Notes under the pieces: generated by a model
The model's database searches: none
What the model saw: the letters and a program-made list of their open reading frames with translations, nothing else
Told to the model about the DNA's origin: nothing
Program-made: the position numbers and the translations under genes
Shown here: piece after piece, positions 56,771 to 64,000 of the stretch
Layout: every line of letters begins with the position of its first letter
Position numbering within the stretch: the first letter of the stretch is position 1
Source: Pseudomonas silesiensis
GTDB taxonomy: Bacteria; Pseudomonadota; Gammaproteobacteria; Pseudomonadales; Pseudomonadaceae
DNA: 64,000 nucleotides
Assembly: GCF_001661075.1 (NCBI RefSeq)
Contig: NZ_CP014870.1
Location: 3,678,501-3,742,500, forward strand
Direction of reading: 5' to 3'

Positions 56771-56965
56771 ATGCGAGAAATTATCAGCAAGGAGCCATGG
56801 TGGGCCGTGCCGCCGAAACCCGGTCAGGACGAGTCCGAGCTGGAATGGGGCTGGCTGGTCCATTACAACGAAGGTGAGCCGCGCTTCGAGTTTGTCAGGA
56901 AGCGGCCGTCGGACAGCGAGATTCGTCAACGCAAGAGTTGCAGGATCACCCCGACGCCGGAGTGA
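56771..56965 (+). CDS. Conserved hypothetical protein, 64 aa
   Basis: A small hydrophilic protein (MREIISKEPWWAVPPKPGQ ...) with a WWAVPPKP motif and a GWLVHYNEGEPRFEFVRKRP core and no membrane segment. GGAGGGGG lies directly upstream of ATG 56771, favouring it over ATG 56744. It is divergent from thpR. I do not recognise a family. Confidence 0.7.
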   Translation: MREIISKEPWWAVPPKPGQDESELEWGWLVHYNEGEPRFEFVRKRPSDSEIRQRKSCRITPTPE

Positions 56966-56978
56966 TCCTGCCGTGGTA

Positions 56979-57332
56979 TCAAGCCTTCACGAGCATGTCG
57001 AAACCGCCGAAGATCATGCGCTGGCCATCGAACGGCATCGGATTGACGTCGGGCTGCAGCCGCGGATCGGCCATGAGTTTCTCCATGCCCTTGTCCCGGG
57101 TGGCCTTGTCGGGCCAGACGATCCAGGAAAACACCACGGTTTCGTCGTCCTTGAGTTTCACCGCCATGGGAAATGACGTCACCTTGCCATCAGGCACATC
57201 GTCGCCCCAGCACTCGGCAAGGCTGAGCGCCCCGTTCTCGATGAACACGGCGGCGGCGGATTCGGCGTGTTTCTTGAATTGCTCGCGGTTGGCGGTGGGT
57301 ACGGCAATCACAAAACCATCTACGTAGGACAT
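56979..57332 (-). CDS. DUF1428 family protein
   Basis: This 117-aa protein begins MSYVDGFVIAVPTANREQFKKHAE and contains the FSWIVWPDKATRDKGMEKLMADPR segment that marks DUF1428, dimeric alpha/beta-barrel proteins related to YciI/antibiotic-biosynthesis monooxygenase folds. The function is unknown. It ends 14 bp from the convergent 64-aa gene. Confidence 0.88.
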   Translation of the reverse strand: MSYVDGFVIAVPTANREQFKKHAESAAAVFIENGALSLAECWGDDVPDGKVTSFPMAVKLKDDETVVFSWIVWPDKATRDKGMEKLMADPRLQPDVNPMPFDGQRMIFGGFDMLVKA

Positions 57333-57348
57333 GGTGGTTCTCCTTGGG

Positions 57349-58416
57349 TCATGGGGCGATCTGCCGGTTAGTCGATTGAGTCGCGGTCCAATCGACCGAT
57401 CCGTTGCCCGGGCTGACCGACGGTACTTCGGCGCTGCTCGCCAGGTTGCCTTCGATCTGCGCCGCCATGTACAGCGTCCCCGCCATCACGCCGGTCGTCG
57501 GGTTTTGCACCAGCTTCACCCAGGCCTTGTCGAACGTATTGCCCAGGCTGCTGCGAATCAGCGCCTCGCTGTCAGGCCGATCGTTGGCCTGAATGATCGC
57601 CCGGACGCCTGCCACCCCTACGGAAATCAAGGCCCCGGCCAGTTTCCCCGCCGCCGCGGCCACGGCACTGGCGGCCCCGCGCGGGGCCATTTCGGCTTCG
57701 ATCCGTTTGCTGGCGCGCCTGGCTACCGGCGCCATGGCGGTATCGGTATTTTCCACCCCCTTGTCGCCGCCCGCCTTGTGGATCTTGTCGATCAGCGCTG
57801 CATACGCCGGCAAGGTATTCAGCGGCTGGGTATGCACCACCTGGTAAAGCGAAGCGTTCCGTGCCGGGGGCGGTCCCAAGGCGATGGCCGGGATCTTCTG
57901 GATACGGCCATTGAGCTGGGCCATCGGCACCCCGTGACGCTGGGAAATGCGCTGTAGCTCTTCCTGGAGTATGTCCACGTAGAACGCCATAGCCAGGCTG
58001 AGAATCTGGTCGGGATCGATCTCCACCGCGACCGGCGCCAGCACCCGCTGCTGGTATTCCTCCAGCAGGTAGGCCGCCAGGCGCTTGACCGAGGCATCCT
58101 GCTCGCCCTTGGCGCTGAGGCTGTACCAACTGACCTTCACCGATAGCCATTCCTGGGTCCAGTAACTGCTGAACCAGGGGATGAAGTTCTCTTCGGTCAG
58201 TTGATAGACCCGGGTCCGCCAGTAATCCATGGCACCGCGCGAGTAGATTTTCGCCTGTTCGGTGGCCGATTGCGACGCCGCGACAATCTCCCGGTCCACC
58301 TGTTGCCAGGTGCTCTGGGATACCACTACCGGCGGGGCTGGCACCGGGGCACGCGCAGGCGTGACGCACCCCGCCAACACCACCAGCACGGCGACGATCA
58401 GCGAACGCAGGTTCAA
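57349..58416 (-). CDS. Putative lipoprotein of unknown function
   Basis: This 355-aa protein starts at TTG 58416 with AGGA upstream. It has a lipoprotein signal with lipobox L14-A15-G16-C17 and a proline-rich linker (ARAPVPAPPVVV). The body is mostly helical, with WYSLSAKGEQDASVKRLAAYLLEEYQQRVLAP and an alanine/glycine-rich segment near residue 250 (AAAAGKLAGALISVGVAGVRAII) that could insert into a membrane. I do not recognise a family. It follows the DUF1428 gene by 16 bp in the opposite order of transcription and may be independent. Confidence 0.78.
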   Translation of the reverse strand: MNLRSLIVAVLVVLAGCVTPARAPVPAPPVVVSQSTWQQVDREIVAASQSATEQAKIYSRGAMDYWRTRVYQLTEENFIPWFSSYWTQEWLSVKVSWYSLSAKGEQDASVKRLAAYLLEEYQQRVLAPVAVEIDPDQILSLAMAFYVDILQEELQRISQRHGVPMAQLNGRIQKIPAIALGPPPARNASLYQVVHTQPLNTLPAYAALIDKIHKAGGDKGVENTDTAMAPVARRASKRIEAEMAPRGAASAVAAAAGKLAGALISVGVAGVRAIIQANDRPDSEALIRSSLGNTFDKAWVKLVQNPTTGVMAGTLYMAAQIEGNLASSAEVPSVSPGNGSVDWTATQSTNRQIAP

Positions 58417-58536
58417 GATCTTGGTGTCCTACAGTCTTCCCCGAACAGGATGCTTGGGGGTTGGAAGCCTTCTGATTTGAGTATAGGTGGCGGCGGTTGG
58501 CCATTCGTCTGGATGTTGTGGCCGAGGCTCAGGGCT

Positions 58537-58630
58537 CCATCGCGAGCAAGCTCGCTCCCACAGTGTTCTGCGGTGTGACACTGTTTCGTGAACGACATAC
58601 CCCCCTGTGGGAGCGAGCTTGCTCGCGATG
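58537..58630. repeat. REP pair in outward orientation
   Basis: CATCGCGAGCAAGCTCGCTC (from 58537) and CCTGTGGGAGCGAGCTTGCT (from 58604) are inverted copies facing opposite to the other REPINs here. Apart from this repeat, 58417-58764 contains no evident gene. Confidence 0.85.
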
Positions 58631-58764
58631 AGGCACTCACGAACGCCGCAAAAACCCGATCATCACTGCCATCGATATCCACCATCGCCACGAATGCCTT
58701 CCGCAAAAAACCCGTCAGCGTAGGATCAACCTCAACACCCAACCCCGAACCGGAGGGGCACACC

Positions 58765-58857
58765 ATGATTATCCATCTCCTGACCTGCCTGGCCCTGACC
58801 GCCGTCACCCTGAGCATTTTTTCCTGGTACGTCCTGTCCGAGGAGCGCACGTCATGA
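58765..58857 (+). CDS. Very small single-span membrane protein, 30 aa
   Basis: ATG 58765 follows a strong ribosome binding site (CCGGAGGGG). The product is one hydrophobic helix (residues 2-24, IIHLLTCLALTAVTLSIFSWYVL) with a short charged tail. Its stop overlaps the next start (ATGA at 58854-58857). It does not resemble KdpF closely. Coupling to the next gene and position beside the polysaccharide-like operon suggest an accessory or regulatory peptide, which is inference. Confidence 0.55.
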   Translation: MIIHLLTCLALTAVTLSIFSWYVLSEERTS

Positions 58858-59114
58858 TCCACTCCGTCGCCCTGGCCGTGAGTTTTCCGGTGTTCGGCAA
58901 CAACTATTACGCCCAGCAAGTCGTCTCGCGCAAAGAGCTGTCGCTGGTGTTCGACCAGGACTTCGAGGCCTTGCTGATGCCGGCCGCCACGCATCACTTC
59001 AACAATGAAGTGGTCGGGCTCAACGATCAGTTCCGCTTCCTGAATGACGTGCTGGTCGAGCATCTGCTGGACGCCGAACTGGCGCAGCATTCGTCCCGCT
59101 CATTCACCTTTTGA
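58854..59114 (+). CDS. Hypothetical protein, 86 aa, coupled to the 30-aa gene
   Basis: The frame starts at the ATG overlapping the preceding stop and encodes a soluble protein (VVSRKELSLVFDQDFEALLM; a histidine-containing ATHHFNNEVVGLNDQFRFLND segment). Its last 11 bp overlap the end of the convergent HlyD-like gene. The coupling and the plausible amino acid composition support a real gene; I recognise no family. Confidence 0.55.
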   Translation: MIHSVALAVSFPVFGNNYYAQQVVSRKELSLVFDQDFEALLMPAATHHFNNEVVGLNDQFRFLNDVLVEHLLDAELAQHSSRSFTF

Positions 59115-60267
59115 GACCGGATGGGCGCCCAGGCCCATCCCCAGCCATGACTGCTTCACTTCCCCCGCCGTCGGTGGTTGTTCGATCCATGGCGATGAAG
59201 TCGGCCAGATCCTCGAAGAGTTCACGGCTGTCACTGAACATCTGCTGCCAGTCGGTAGGAAAGCGCACATTCAACGGCAGTTGATCGATGCGCCAGCGCA
59301 GCGACAGCGGTCGATCGAACCGGGCGGCGACCTGCAAGCCCATTTCGCTGGCCGCGAACGGCCCGCGCAACACCGTCGGCGTACGCCCGGCGCTGTCCAC
59401 GGACTGGACCACATGGGCCGTCAGCCATTCGCCGTCGGGCATGCGTACGCGCAGCGGCTGGCCAATCGCGGCGTAGCTGATGTTCAGCGGTTCCAGATAG
59501 ATCCACAACAGCGGCTCCTCCAGCCGCTCGATGCGCATCAGCAAGGTCCCGGCACCGACGTTTTCGCCGGGATTGACCAATACTTCGGCCACCCGACCGC
59601 TCTGGGCGGCATTGATCGACAACGCCGCGAGGCGCGTTTTCAACCATTGCTGCTCGGCGTTCTGTTGAATGATTTCGCGCTCGACGCTCAAGGGTGACTG
59701 GCGCGCCAGTTGCTCGCGGCGCTCCAACGCCAGCAGGTCGGCGCGGAACGCATCGAGTTCGGACTCGGCCGCCAGCACTTCACCACGGGAGACCGCGCCG
59801 CGATACACCAACTCTTGCAGGGTCTGCACCCGTTGTTCCGCCCTGCCCACCCGGGTCCTGAGCAATTGGCGCTCTCTGGCCTCCAGTTGGGTGCTGGCGG
59901 CGCGCGTCGTGTCCTTGGGCATCGCCGCCAGTTGCGACAGCCGGGCACGCCATTCCGGATTGTCCAGATGAACCAATGGCTGATCGACCCGCACCTGATC
60001 GCCGGCCATGACAAACAGTTGCTCGACCCGGCCGGCTTCCCGCGCGCGCACTTCGAGAATCTGCAGGCGCAGTTGCGCCGGCGCGTCGATCATCAACATG
60101 CTGTAAGCCAGTTTGCCGCCCAGCCAGATCAAGGGACTGGCCACCAGAAACAGGATCAGATACCAGCGCACACGAAACGCCGCGCGTTTGCTCGGCGCGT
60201 AGAGCACGGTCAATCCCTGTTCCTGGGTCGGGTGCAGTTCTTTGCGACTGTCAAATCGGATTTTCAT
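59104..60267 (-). CDS. HlyD/membrane-fusion-like protein of a polysaccharide-type operon
   Basis: This 387-aa protein has one N-terminal transmembrane helix (about residues 34-56, WYLILFLVASPLIWLGGKLAYSML), a lipoyl-like segment split around a coiled coil (about 105-205), and a second half (GENVGAGTLLMRIERLEEPLLWIYL) typical of HlyD/Alg44-type periplasmic adaptors. There is no PilZ domain, unlike Alg44. It is the last gene of the leftward operon TackOD1-GT2-TIM barrel-HlyD and probably bridges the synthase to the periplasm. Confidence 0.8.
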   Translation of the reverse strand: MKIRFDSRKELHPTQEQGLTVLYAPSKRAAFRVRWYLILFLVASPLIWLGGKLAYSMLMIDAPAQLRLQILEVRAREAGRVEQLFVMAGDQVRVDQPLVHLDNPEWRARLSQLAAMPKDTTRAASTQLEARERQLLRTRVGRAEQRVQTLQELVYRGAVSRGEVLAAESELDAFRADLLALERREQLARQSPLSVEREIIQQNAEQQWLKTRLAALSINAAQSGRVAEVLVNPGENVGAGTLLMRIERLEEPLLWIYLEPLNISYAAIGQPLRVRMPDGEWLTAHVVQSVDSAGRTPTVLRGPFAASEMGLQVAARFDRPLSLRWRIDQLPLNVRFPTDWQQMFSDSRELFEDLADFIAMDRTTTDGGGSEAVMAGDGPGRPSGLKR

Positions 60268-60273
60268 GACGGC

Positions 60274-61113
60274 TCACCGTTTTGGAAAGTCTCGCCAGGC
60301 TTGCCAGTCGATGCCGGCAATTCCCCGTGGTTGCAGTTGTTCGCGCCAGGCGCTGGTCTGACGTTGCAGCTGTTCGGTCGACGCGCCGGCCCAGGATTCC
60401 GTGGCATCCAGTTGTGGCTCCGTGCTTTGTGCCAGGCGAAATTGCAAGCCGGGCCAGCGCCCGGCGATCTGCTCGGCCTTGCGCGCGCTGTTGTGCGGAT
60501 TGCGGGTGTAGATCATCAGGCTGACGCGATGCACGCCCACCTTGGGAAGCGCGCAGGGCACACAGGTTCCTCCGGGCCGGGTCTCGGTGAACCAGCGATG
60601 ATGACTGGAAATCTCCACCGGCCATGGGCTCGCCTTGGCAGCCGCACGCAAGGTATCGAGCCAGTTCTTCAAGTGCTGATCCGGCACTGGCACGCCCAAC
60701 TGCTCGACTTCCAGATCCAGGTGCAGGCTGGCGAAGGAAAGTCCTTTGAGCTTGCTCAATAAATCGGTGAGCTGATGGCGTCCCTGCGGCTCTATCCAGG
60801 CCGGATCGCCGAGCAACAGGCTCACTTGCAACTGCTTGCTGGCCGCTTCCTGCAGCAACTGTTCGAGCTGTCGGCGGGTGGCGACCAGGTCATCGATCTG
60901 TGCGGCCTTGAGGCCCAGGTAGATCTTGTCCATCCCGGCGTTGCGCAGTGCTTCAAGCTCCGCCTGGCGCTGGCCGGGATCGAGCAGCGCTTCGCTGTCC
61001 CAGACATAGCTGGCCTGGGACCACTTGTCCGCGCCTGGCGCCTGATGTGCCAGCGGCAGTGCGAGCATCGCCGGCGACAGGGTCAGCGTCAGCACCAACA
61101 GCAGCGAGCGCAT
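60274..61113 (-). CDS. Exported TIM-barrel-like protein, possible glycoside hydrolase
   Basis: This 279-aa protein has a signal peptide (RSLLLVLTLTLSPAMLALPLA, cleavage about residue 22). The mature part alternates strands and helices in a way suggestive of a TIM barrel (ALRNAGMDKIYLGL; LQVSLLLGDPAW; SFASLHLDLEVEQL with candidate acidic residues; WPVEISSHHRWF; VSLMIYTRN). I cannot place it in a named family; a polysaccharide-cleaving role is inferred from position between a glycosyltransferase and an HlyD protein. ATG 61113 has ACGAGG upstream and follows the GT2 stop by 1 bp. Confidence 0.72.
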   Translation of the reverse strand: MRSLLLVLTLTLSPAMLALPLAHQAPGADKWSQASYVWDSEALLDPGQRQAELEALRNAGMDKIYLGLKAAQIDDLVATRRQLEQLLQEAASKQLQVSLLLGDPAWIEPQGRHQLTDLLSKLKGLSFASLHLDLEVEQLGVPVPDQHLKNWLDTLRAAAKASPWPVEISSHHRWFTETRPGGTCVPCALPKVGVHRVSLMIYTRNPHNSARKAEQIAGRWPGLQFRLAQSTEPQLDATESWAGASTEQLQRQTSAWREQLQPRGIAGIDWQAWRDFPKR

Positions 61114-61114
61114 A

Positions 61115-62443
61115 TCAAAACCTCGTGGCTCGTTTAAGCACCCACCAGGGCGCCATCGAGCTTTCTTCATGGCCGCGACGAAACATCTCGTTGAGCATGG
61201 CCACGGCGCTCCAGCAGCGCATGAAGAGCATGAACAGCGGAAAGACCGGCACCAGCATCCCCAGGGTCAGGTCCTGTCGCGGCCGGTCCGACACCAGCAA
61301 CATCATGGCGCCGAACATCAGCGCGGTGATCAGCAGGTACAGCAGATAGATCAGTAAGAACAGGAACAGCAGCGTCCTGCCAGGCAGGATGAACAACGCG
61401 AGCAAGGTGTAGCTGAAGATGATGAACGGCAGCACCAACTGAAAAAAGAAGCCGCTGACCAGGATCATCAAAAAGCTCGGCCAGCCCAGTAACTTGGGGT
61501 CGATGCTGTGGTTATGCTTTCTGACATACAGGAAAAACAGGTCGCCATCCCAGCGCAGCCGCTGCATCAGGAACTGGCGCAGGGTGACCGGTGCGTCGGT
61601 ATGGCCGATCGCTTCCGGCTCGAAGGGGATCCGCAGGTTGTGGCGCTTGAAGTAACTTTTGATGCGCAAAGTCAGGTCCAGGTCTTCGGCGGTGTGGGTG
61701 TTCCAGCCGCCGATGTTGATCAGGAAATTGCGGCGGAAGGCGCCGAAAGCCCCCGAGACGTTGTTGACCAGGTTCCATTCGCCCAGGCCGATTTTCGACA
61801 AATGGATCGACAACAGGTATTCCAGCGCCTGCATCGCCGTGACCCAGGAGGCCCAGACGTTGCGTACGCGCAGGCTACCGGCGACCGCCGGCACCGAGGG
61901 GTCTTCGAAATGGCGCACGATGGCGCTGACCATGTTGTTGTCGAAGGAGGTATCACCGTCGAGCGCCATGACGATTTCACCGCTGGCCAGCGACAGCCCG
62001 GCGTTCAAGGACGACACGCGCCCGCCCCGCTGCCACTTGGCGATCGGGCGTAGATGACGCTTGGGGTACAGCTGTGGATCCACGTGGAAACGGCGCACGG
62101 CGTTGAGCGTCGCCTGGTTCATCGTGGCCCCGTCCACCACCGGAATCATTTCGATGTGGCCCGGGTAGGTCTGCTCGCACAGGCTCAACAGGGTGGTCTG
62201 CACGTCCATCCCCTCGCTGTAGCAGGTGATGATGCAAGAAACCCTGGGGCGGTACGTACTGATCATCGGCACACTGGTGCGCCGCCGGGCAAACCAGCGC
62301 AATACCCCCAGCAGCACCATGATCGTCATGGGCAATTCAAAGATCAGGAACAAGGGAAACAGCATGAAGAACAAACGGCTCAAGCCGTCCGGCCCCGCGA
62401 GTTCGCCGAGTGCGTAGTAGAGCTGCTCCAGTAAGGGGCCCAT
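61115..62443 (-). CDS. Membrane glycosyltransferase, GT2 family (processive type)
   Basis: This 442-aa protein has one or two N-terminal helices (about residues 24-48), a cytoplasmic GT2 domain, and about four C-terminal helices (from about 315). The catalytic signature of processive synthases is complete: Asp104 (VVDG), D162-x-D164 (ALDGDTS), E253-D254 (TAEDLD) and Q294-R-L-R-W298. This is the pattern of cellulose, hyaluronan and PNAG synthases. No PilZ domain is fused. It probably polymerises and exports a glycan. Confidence 0.88.
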   Translation of the reverse strand: MGPLLEQLYYALGELAGPDGLSRLFFMLFPLFLIFELPMTIMVLLGVLRWFARRRTSVPMISTYRPRVSCIITCYSEGMDVQTTLLSLCEQTYPGHIEMIPVVDGATMNQATLNAVRRFHVDPQLYPKRHLRPIAKWQRGGRVSSLNAGLSLASGEIVMALDGDTSFDNNMVSAIVRHFEDPSVPAVAGSLRVRNVWASWVTAMQALEYLLSIHLSKIGLGEWNLVNNVSGAFGAFRRNFLINIGGWNTHTAEDLDLTLRIKSYFKRHNLRIPFEPEAIGHTDAPVTLRQFLMQRLRWDGDLFFLYVRKHNHSIDPKLLGWPSFLMILVSGFFFQLVLPFIIFSYTLLALFILPGRTLLFLFLLIYLLYLLITALMFGAMMLLVSDRPRQDLTLGMLVPVFPLFMLFMRCWSAVAMLNEMFRRGHEESSMAPWWVLKRATRF

Positions 62444-62448
62444 GCCCC

Positions 62449-63837
62449 TTACTCCAGCTCACTGGCAAGACGGGCCAGCAACAGTTCGCCATTTTCCTGG
62501 TCGAGCAGGTCCTGGGGTGCGGTGAGGGTGATGACGCGCAGGGAAATGTCGCTGACTTCCGGCGCGGAAAACAGCTCGGCTACCCGGTTCAGGCGTTGTT
62601 TTACGCACTCCAGCCCCTTGGCATCGGTATGCGGGAGCATGATCCAGAAGAATTCCTCGGTGCTGCGCGAACACCGATCGGTTTCCCGTACGGACTCCTT
62701 TAACCGGTCCGCCAGGCTATCGATGAAGGCATGTCCGCGGTGCTCCCCAAGCAGGGACAAAGTCCCGGGCAGGTTGACGAAGCGCAGGCCGATCAGGGAA
62801 AAAGCCGGCGGTGGGTAGCGCCGCGCGAGCAGGATCTGCCAGCTCAACAGATCATAGAAGTCCTTGCCGCCGAGCAGACTGAGCCGACCAAAGTGCCGGC
62901 CCGAATGATCGCTGAATTCCTGGCGACAACGGAAGCGACCCGCCTCGGCCAGGCGAAAATCCCTGACTTCCCGGGCGCGTAACTGGTCAGGAGTGTGGGA
63001 CAAGCCGCAGTCCAGGCAACGCGCCTGCACCTCGGCATCGACGAAAAATGCATGGCACGAGCGGCAGCGATAGTTCTCCATCGGCCGATCATAATCACTG
63101 CCGATATGGCGCAAGCGGTTCAGGCAGTTGGGGCAGAGCAACACCCCGTCCTTGAGAAAAGACTCCTGCGCGCCGACATGCCCGCAGGTGAAACAGTGCA
63201 AGGACGGCTGGCGCGCGATGTCCAGGGCCTGGCATTCGGTACACACGTCAATGAAGTTGAGCCGACCCGAACCACAGTCCGGGCACAGGCGGACGCGATC
63301 GACCAGAACCCCCTCCTCCAGCCAATCCTGCTGCACCATCAAGGCGAGCCAGGCGAATGAATTGATCTGCTCGCTGTCAGCCAGGGCTTCGAGCAATGGG
63401 TAGCGATAGTGTTGGGGCACTTCCGGATCCCGCAGGGCACACACCTGGGCGTGATCGCGCAACCATAGCCAGGCGAGCACCCGACTTTCAAAGCGCTCCG
63501 GTGCCGGTCCCTGCCTGAGCAAGCTGAAACGCTCCTGCCAAACCTCCCAGCGGGCTGTTATTTCGCTGGCTTCTACAGGACAGGCGCCGTCACCCAGGGC
63601 TTCGCACCAGCTGTCCTGATCGCGGCAACAGTAAATCAGTCGGTAGCGATACGAGGGCAGCGTACGTAACTTGCTCAGCACCCGTCCGGCATAGGCCCCA
63701 GGCATGTCCAGCAGTAGTACATCAAACACGGCCACCGCCAGCAGGCCGCCGAGATCGGTGAAGTGTTCAAGCTGCACAAGGTTCAAGTCTGAAACCCTGT
63801 TACCGAGTATCGCAATCCGGGGGTGTGGAGTCGGCAT
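62449..63837 (-). CDS. TackOD1 zinc-ribbon protein with degenerate GGDEF domain
   Basis: This 462-aa protein has three parts. Residues 5-85 form a receiver-like alpha/beta domain without a clear phospho-acceptor pocket (RIAILGNRV ... VFDVLLLDMPGAYAG). Residues 185-277 hold six CxxC pairs (185/188, 199/202, 215/218, 235/238, 258/261, 274/277) around LRHIGSDYDRP, fitting the TackOD1 output domain. Residues 315-460 resemble a GGDEF domain in which the active-site motif is STEEF (392-396), so cyclase activity is unlikely. It is the first gene of the four-gene operon (5-bp gap to GT2) and is probably its sensor or allosteric regulator. Confidence 0.78.
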   Translation of the reverse strand: MPTPHPRIAILGNRVSDLNLVQLEHFTDLGGLLAVAVFDVLLLDMPGAYAGRVLSKLRTLPSYRYRLIYCCRDQDSWCEALGDGACPVEASEITARWEVWQERFSLLRQGPAPERFESRVLAWLWLRDHAQVCALRDPEVPQHYRYPLLEALADSEQINSFAWLALMVQQDWLEEGVLVDRVRLCPDCGSGRLNFIDVCTECQALDIARQPSLHCFTCGHVGAQESFLKDGVLLCPNCLNRLRHIGSDYDRPMENYRCRSCHAFFVDAEVQARCLDCGLSHTPDQLRAREVRDFRLAEAGRFRCRQEFSDHSGRHFGRLSLLGGKDFYDLLSWQILLARRYPPPAFSLIGLRFVNLPGTLSLLGEHRGHAFIDSLADRLKESVRETDRCSRSTEEFFWIMLPHTDAKGLECVKQRLNRVAELFSAPEVSDISLRVITLTAPQDLLDQENGELLLARLASELE

Positions 63838-63961
63838 GACGCTCGCCTCGACCGATCGATAGGCACATGGTTAAACAGCAAGATAAGCAACACTAGCATT
63901 GCGCGGAGAAAATGCATCTGTTATTGCGTTGTTTATTCCCATGATTCGACGAACGCGCAAA

Positions 63962-63979
63962 GCCAGGCTTCAGCCTGGC
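63962..63979. other. Short perfect hairpin near the right edge
   Basis: GCCAGGC-TTCA-GCCTGGC forms a 7-bp stem with a 4-nt loop but has no T run. The 63838-64000 segment otherwise holds the presumed promoter of the TackOD1 operon and no visible gene. Confidence 0.45.
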
Positions 63980-64000
63980 ACAGAGGCAAGCCCGCAAATT

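Noticed and set aside
58765..58857. KdpF-like subunit
   Set aside because: Length and single helix are similar, but there is no sequence resemblance and no kdpABC nearby.

Overview
The window is a chromosomal segment of a G+C-rich gammaproteobacterium, almost certainly a denitrifying member of the Pseudomonas fluorescens group. The evidence is the P. aeruginosa/P. stutzeri-type nirQ-nirSMCFDLGHJEN and nosRZDFYL clusters, Pseudomonas-type REP/REPIN elements in many intergenic gaps, a polyamine gene set like that of P. aeruginosa and P. putida, and Crc/Hfq-type CA motifs near several ribosome binding sites. No tRNA, rRNA, CRISPR array, transposase or prophage gene was seen.

Left third (1-26.6 kb) is nitrogen oxide respiration and nitrite metabolism. 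nirO (cut by the left edge) and nirQ run leftward from a shared ANR/DNR box. nirS and the complete heme d1 and cytochrome set run rightward to 10.39 kb. On the minus strand, from right to left, lie a CBS-domain protein, a CopD-like membrane protein, a HemN-like pseudoenzyme, hemN, nosR-nosZ-nosD-nosF-nosY-nosL and a short-chain dehydrogenase. Exact or near-exact ANR/DNR boxes with matching geometry precede nirQ/nirS, nosR, the HemN-like gene, the CopD-like gene and the short-chain dehydrogenase gene, so most of this block looks like one low-oxygen/NO regulon. Assimilatory nirBD (23.4-26.3 kb) is controlled differently: a sigma-54 promoter precedes a leader with two ANTAR-target hairpins and an intrinsic terminator.

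Middle (26.7-40.4 kb) is a catabolic island: a LysR regulator, an iron alcohol dehydrogenase, an enoyl-CoA hydratase, a class III CoA-transferase, a TRAP transporter (binding protein plus fused QM subunit), a FlK-type thioesterase, two paralogous amidohydrolases, an alpha-ketoglutarate-semialdehyde-type dehydrogenase, an exported PPC/DUF296 protein and an OprD-family porin. Uptake (porin, TRAP) and CoA-thioester and lactone chemistry point to use of an organic acid that I cannot identify. At 40.5-45.5 kb are a GH13 enzyme and a stand-alone homodimeric pyruvate (or 2-oxobutyrate) dehydrogenase E1.

Right third: 45.9-55.9 kb holds polyamine utilisation (puuB, puuC/kauB and spuI/puuA leftward; puuD/spuA, potG, potH, potI and potF rightward). 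From 56.1 to 58.4 kb are housekeeping and hypothetical genes (thpR, a 64-aa protein, DUF1428, a lipoprotein). From 58.7 to 63.8 kb there is a compact, poorly characterised operon that looks like an exopolysaccharide system: a TackOD1 zinc-ribbon protein with a degenerate GGDEF domain, a processive-type GT2 membrane glycosyltransferase, an exported TIM-barrel-like protein and an HlyD-like membrane protein. Two small, coupled genes converge on it. This operon and the HemN pseudoenzyme are the best candidates for undescribed biology here.
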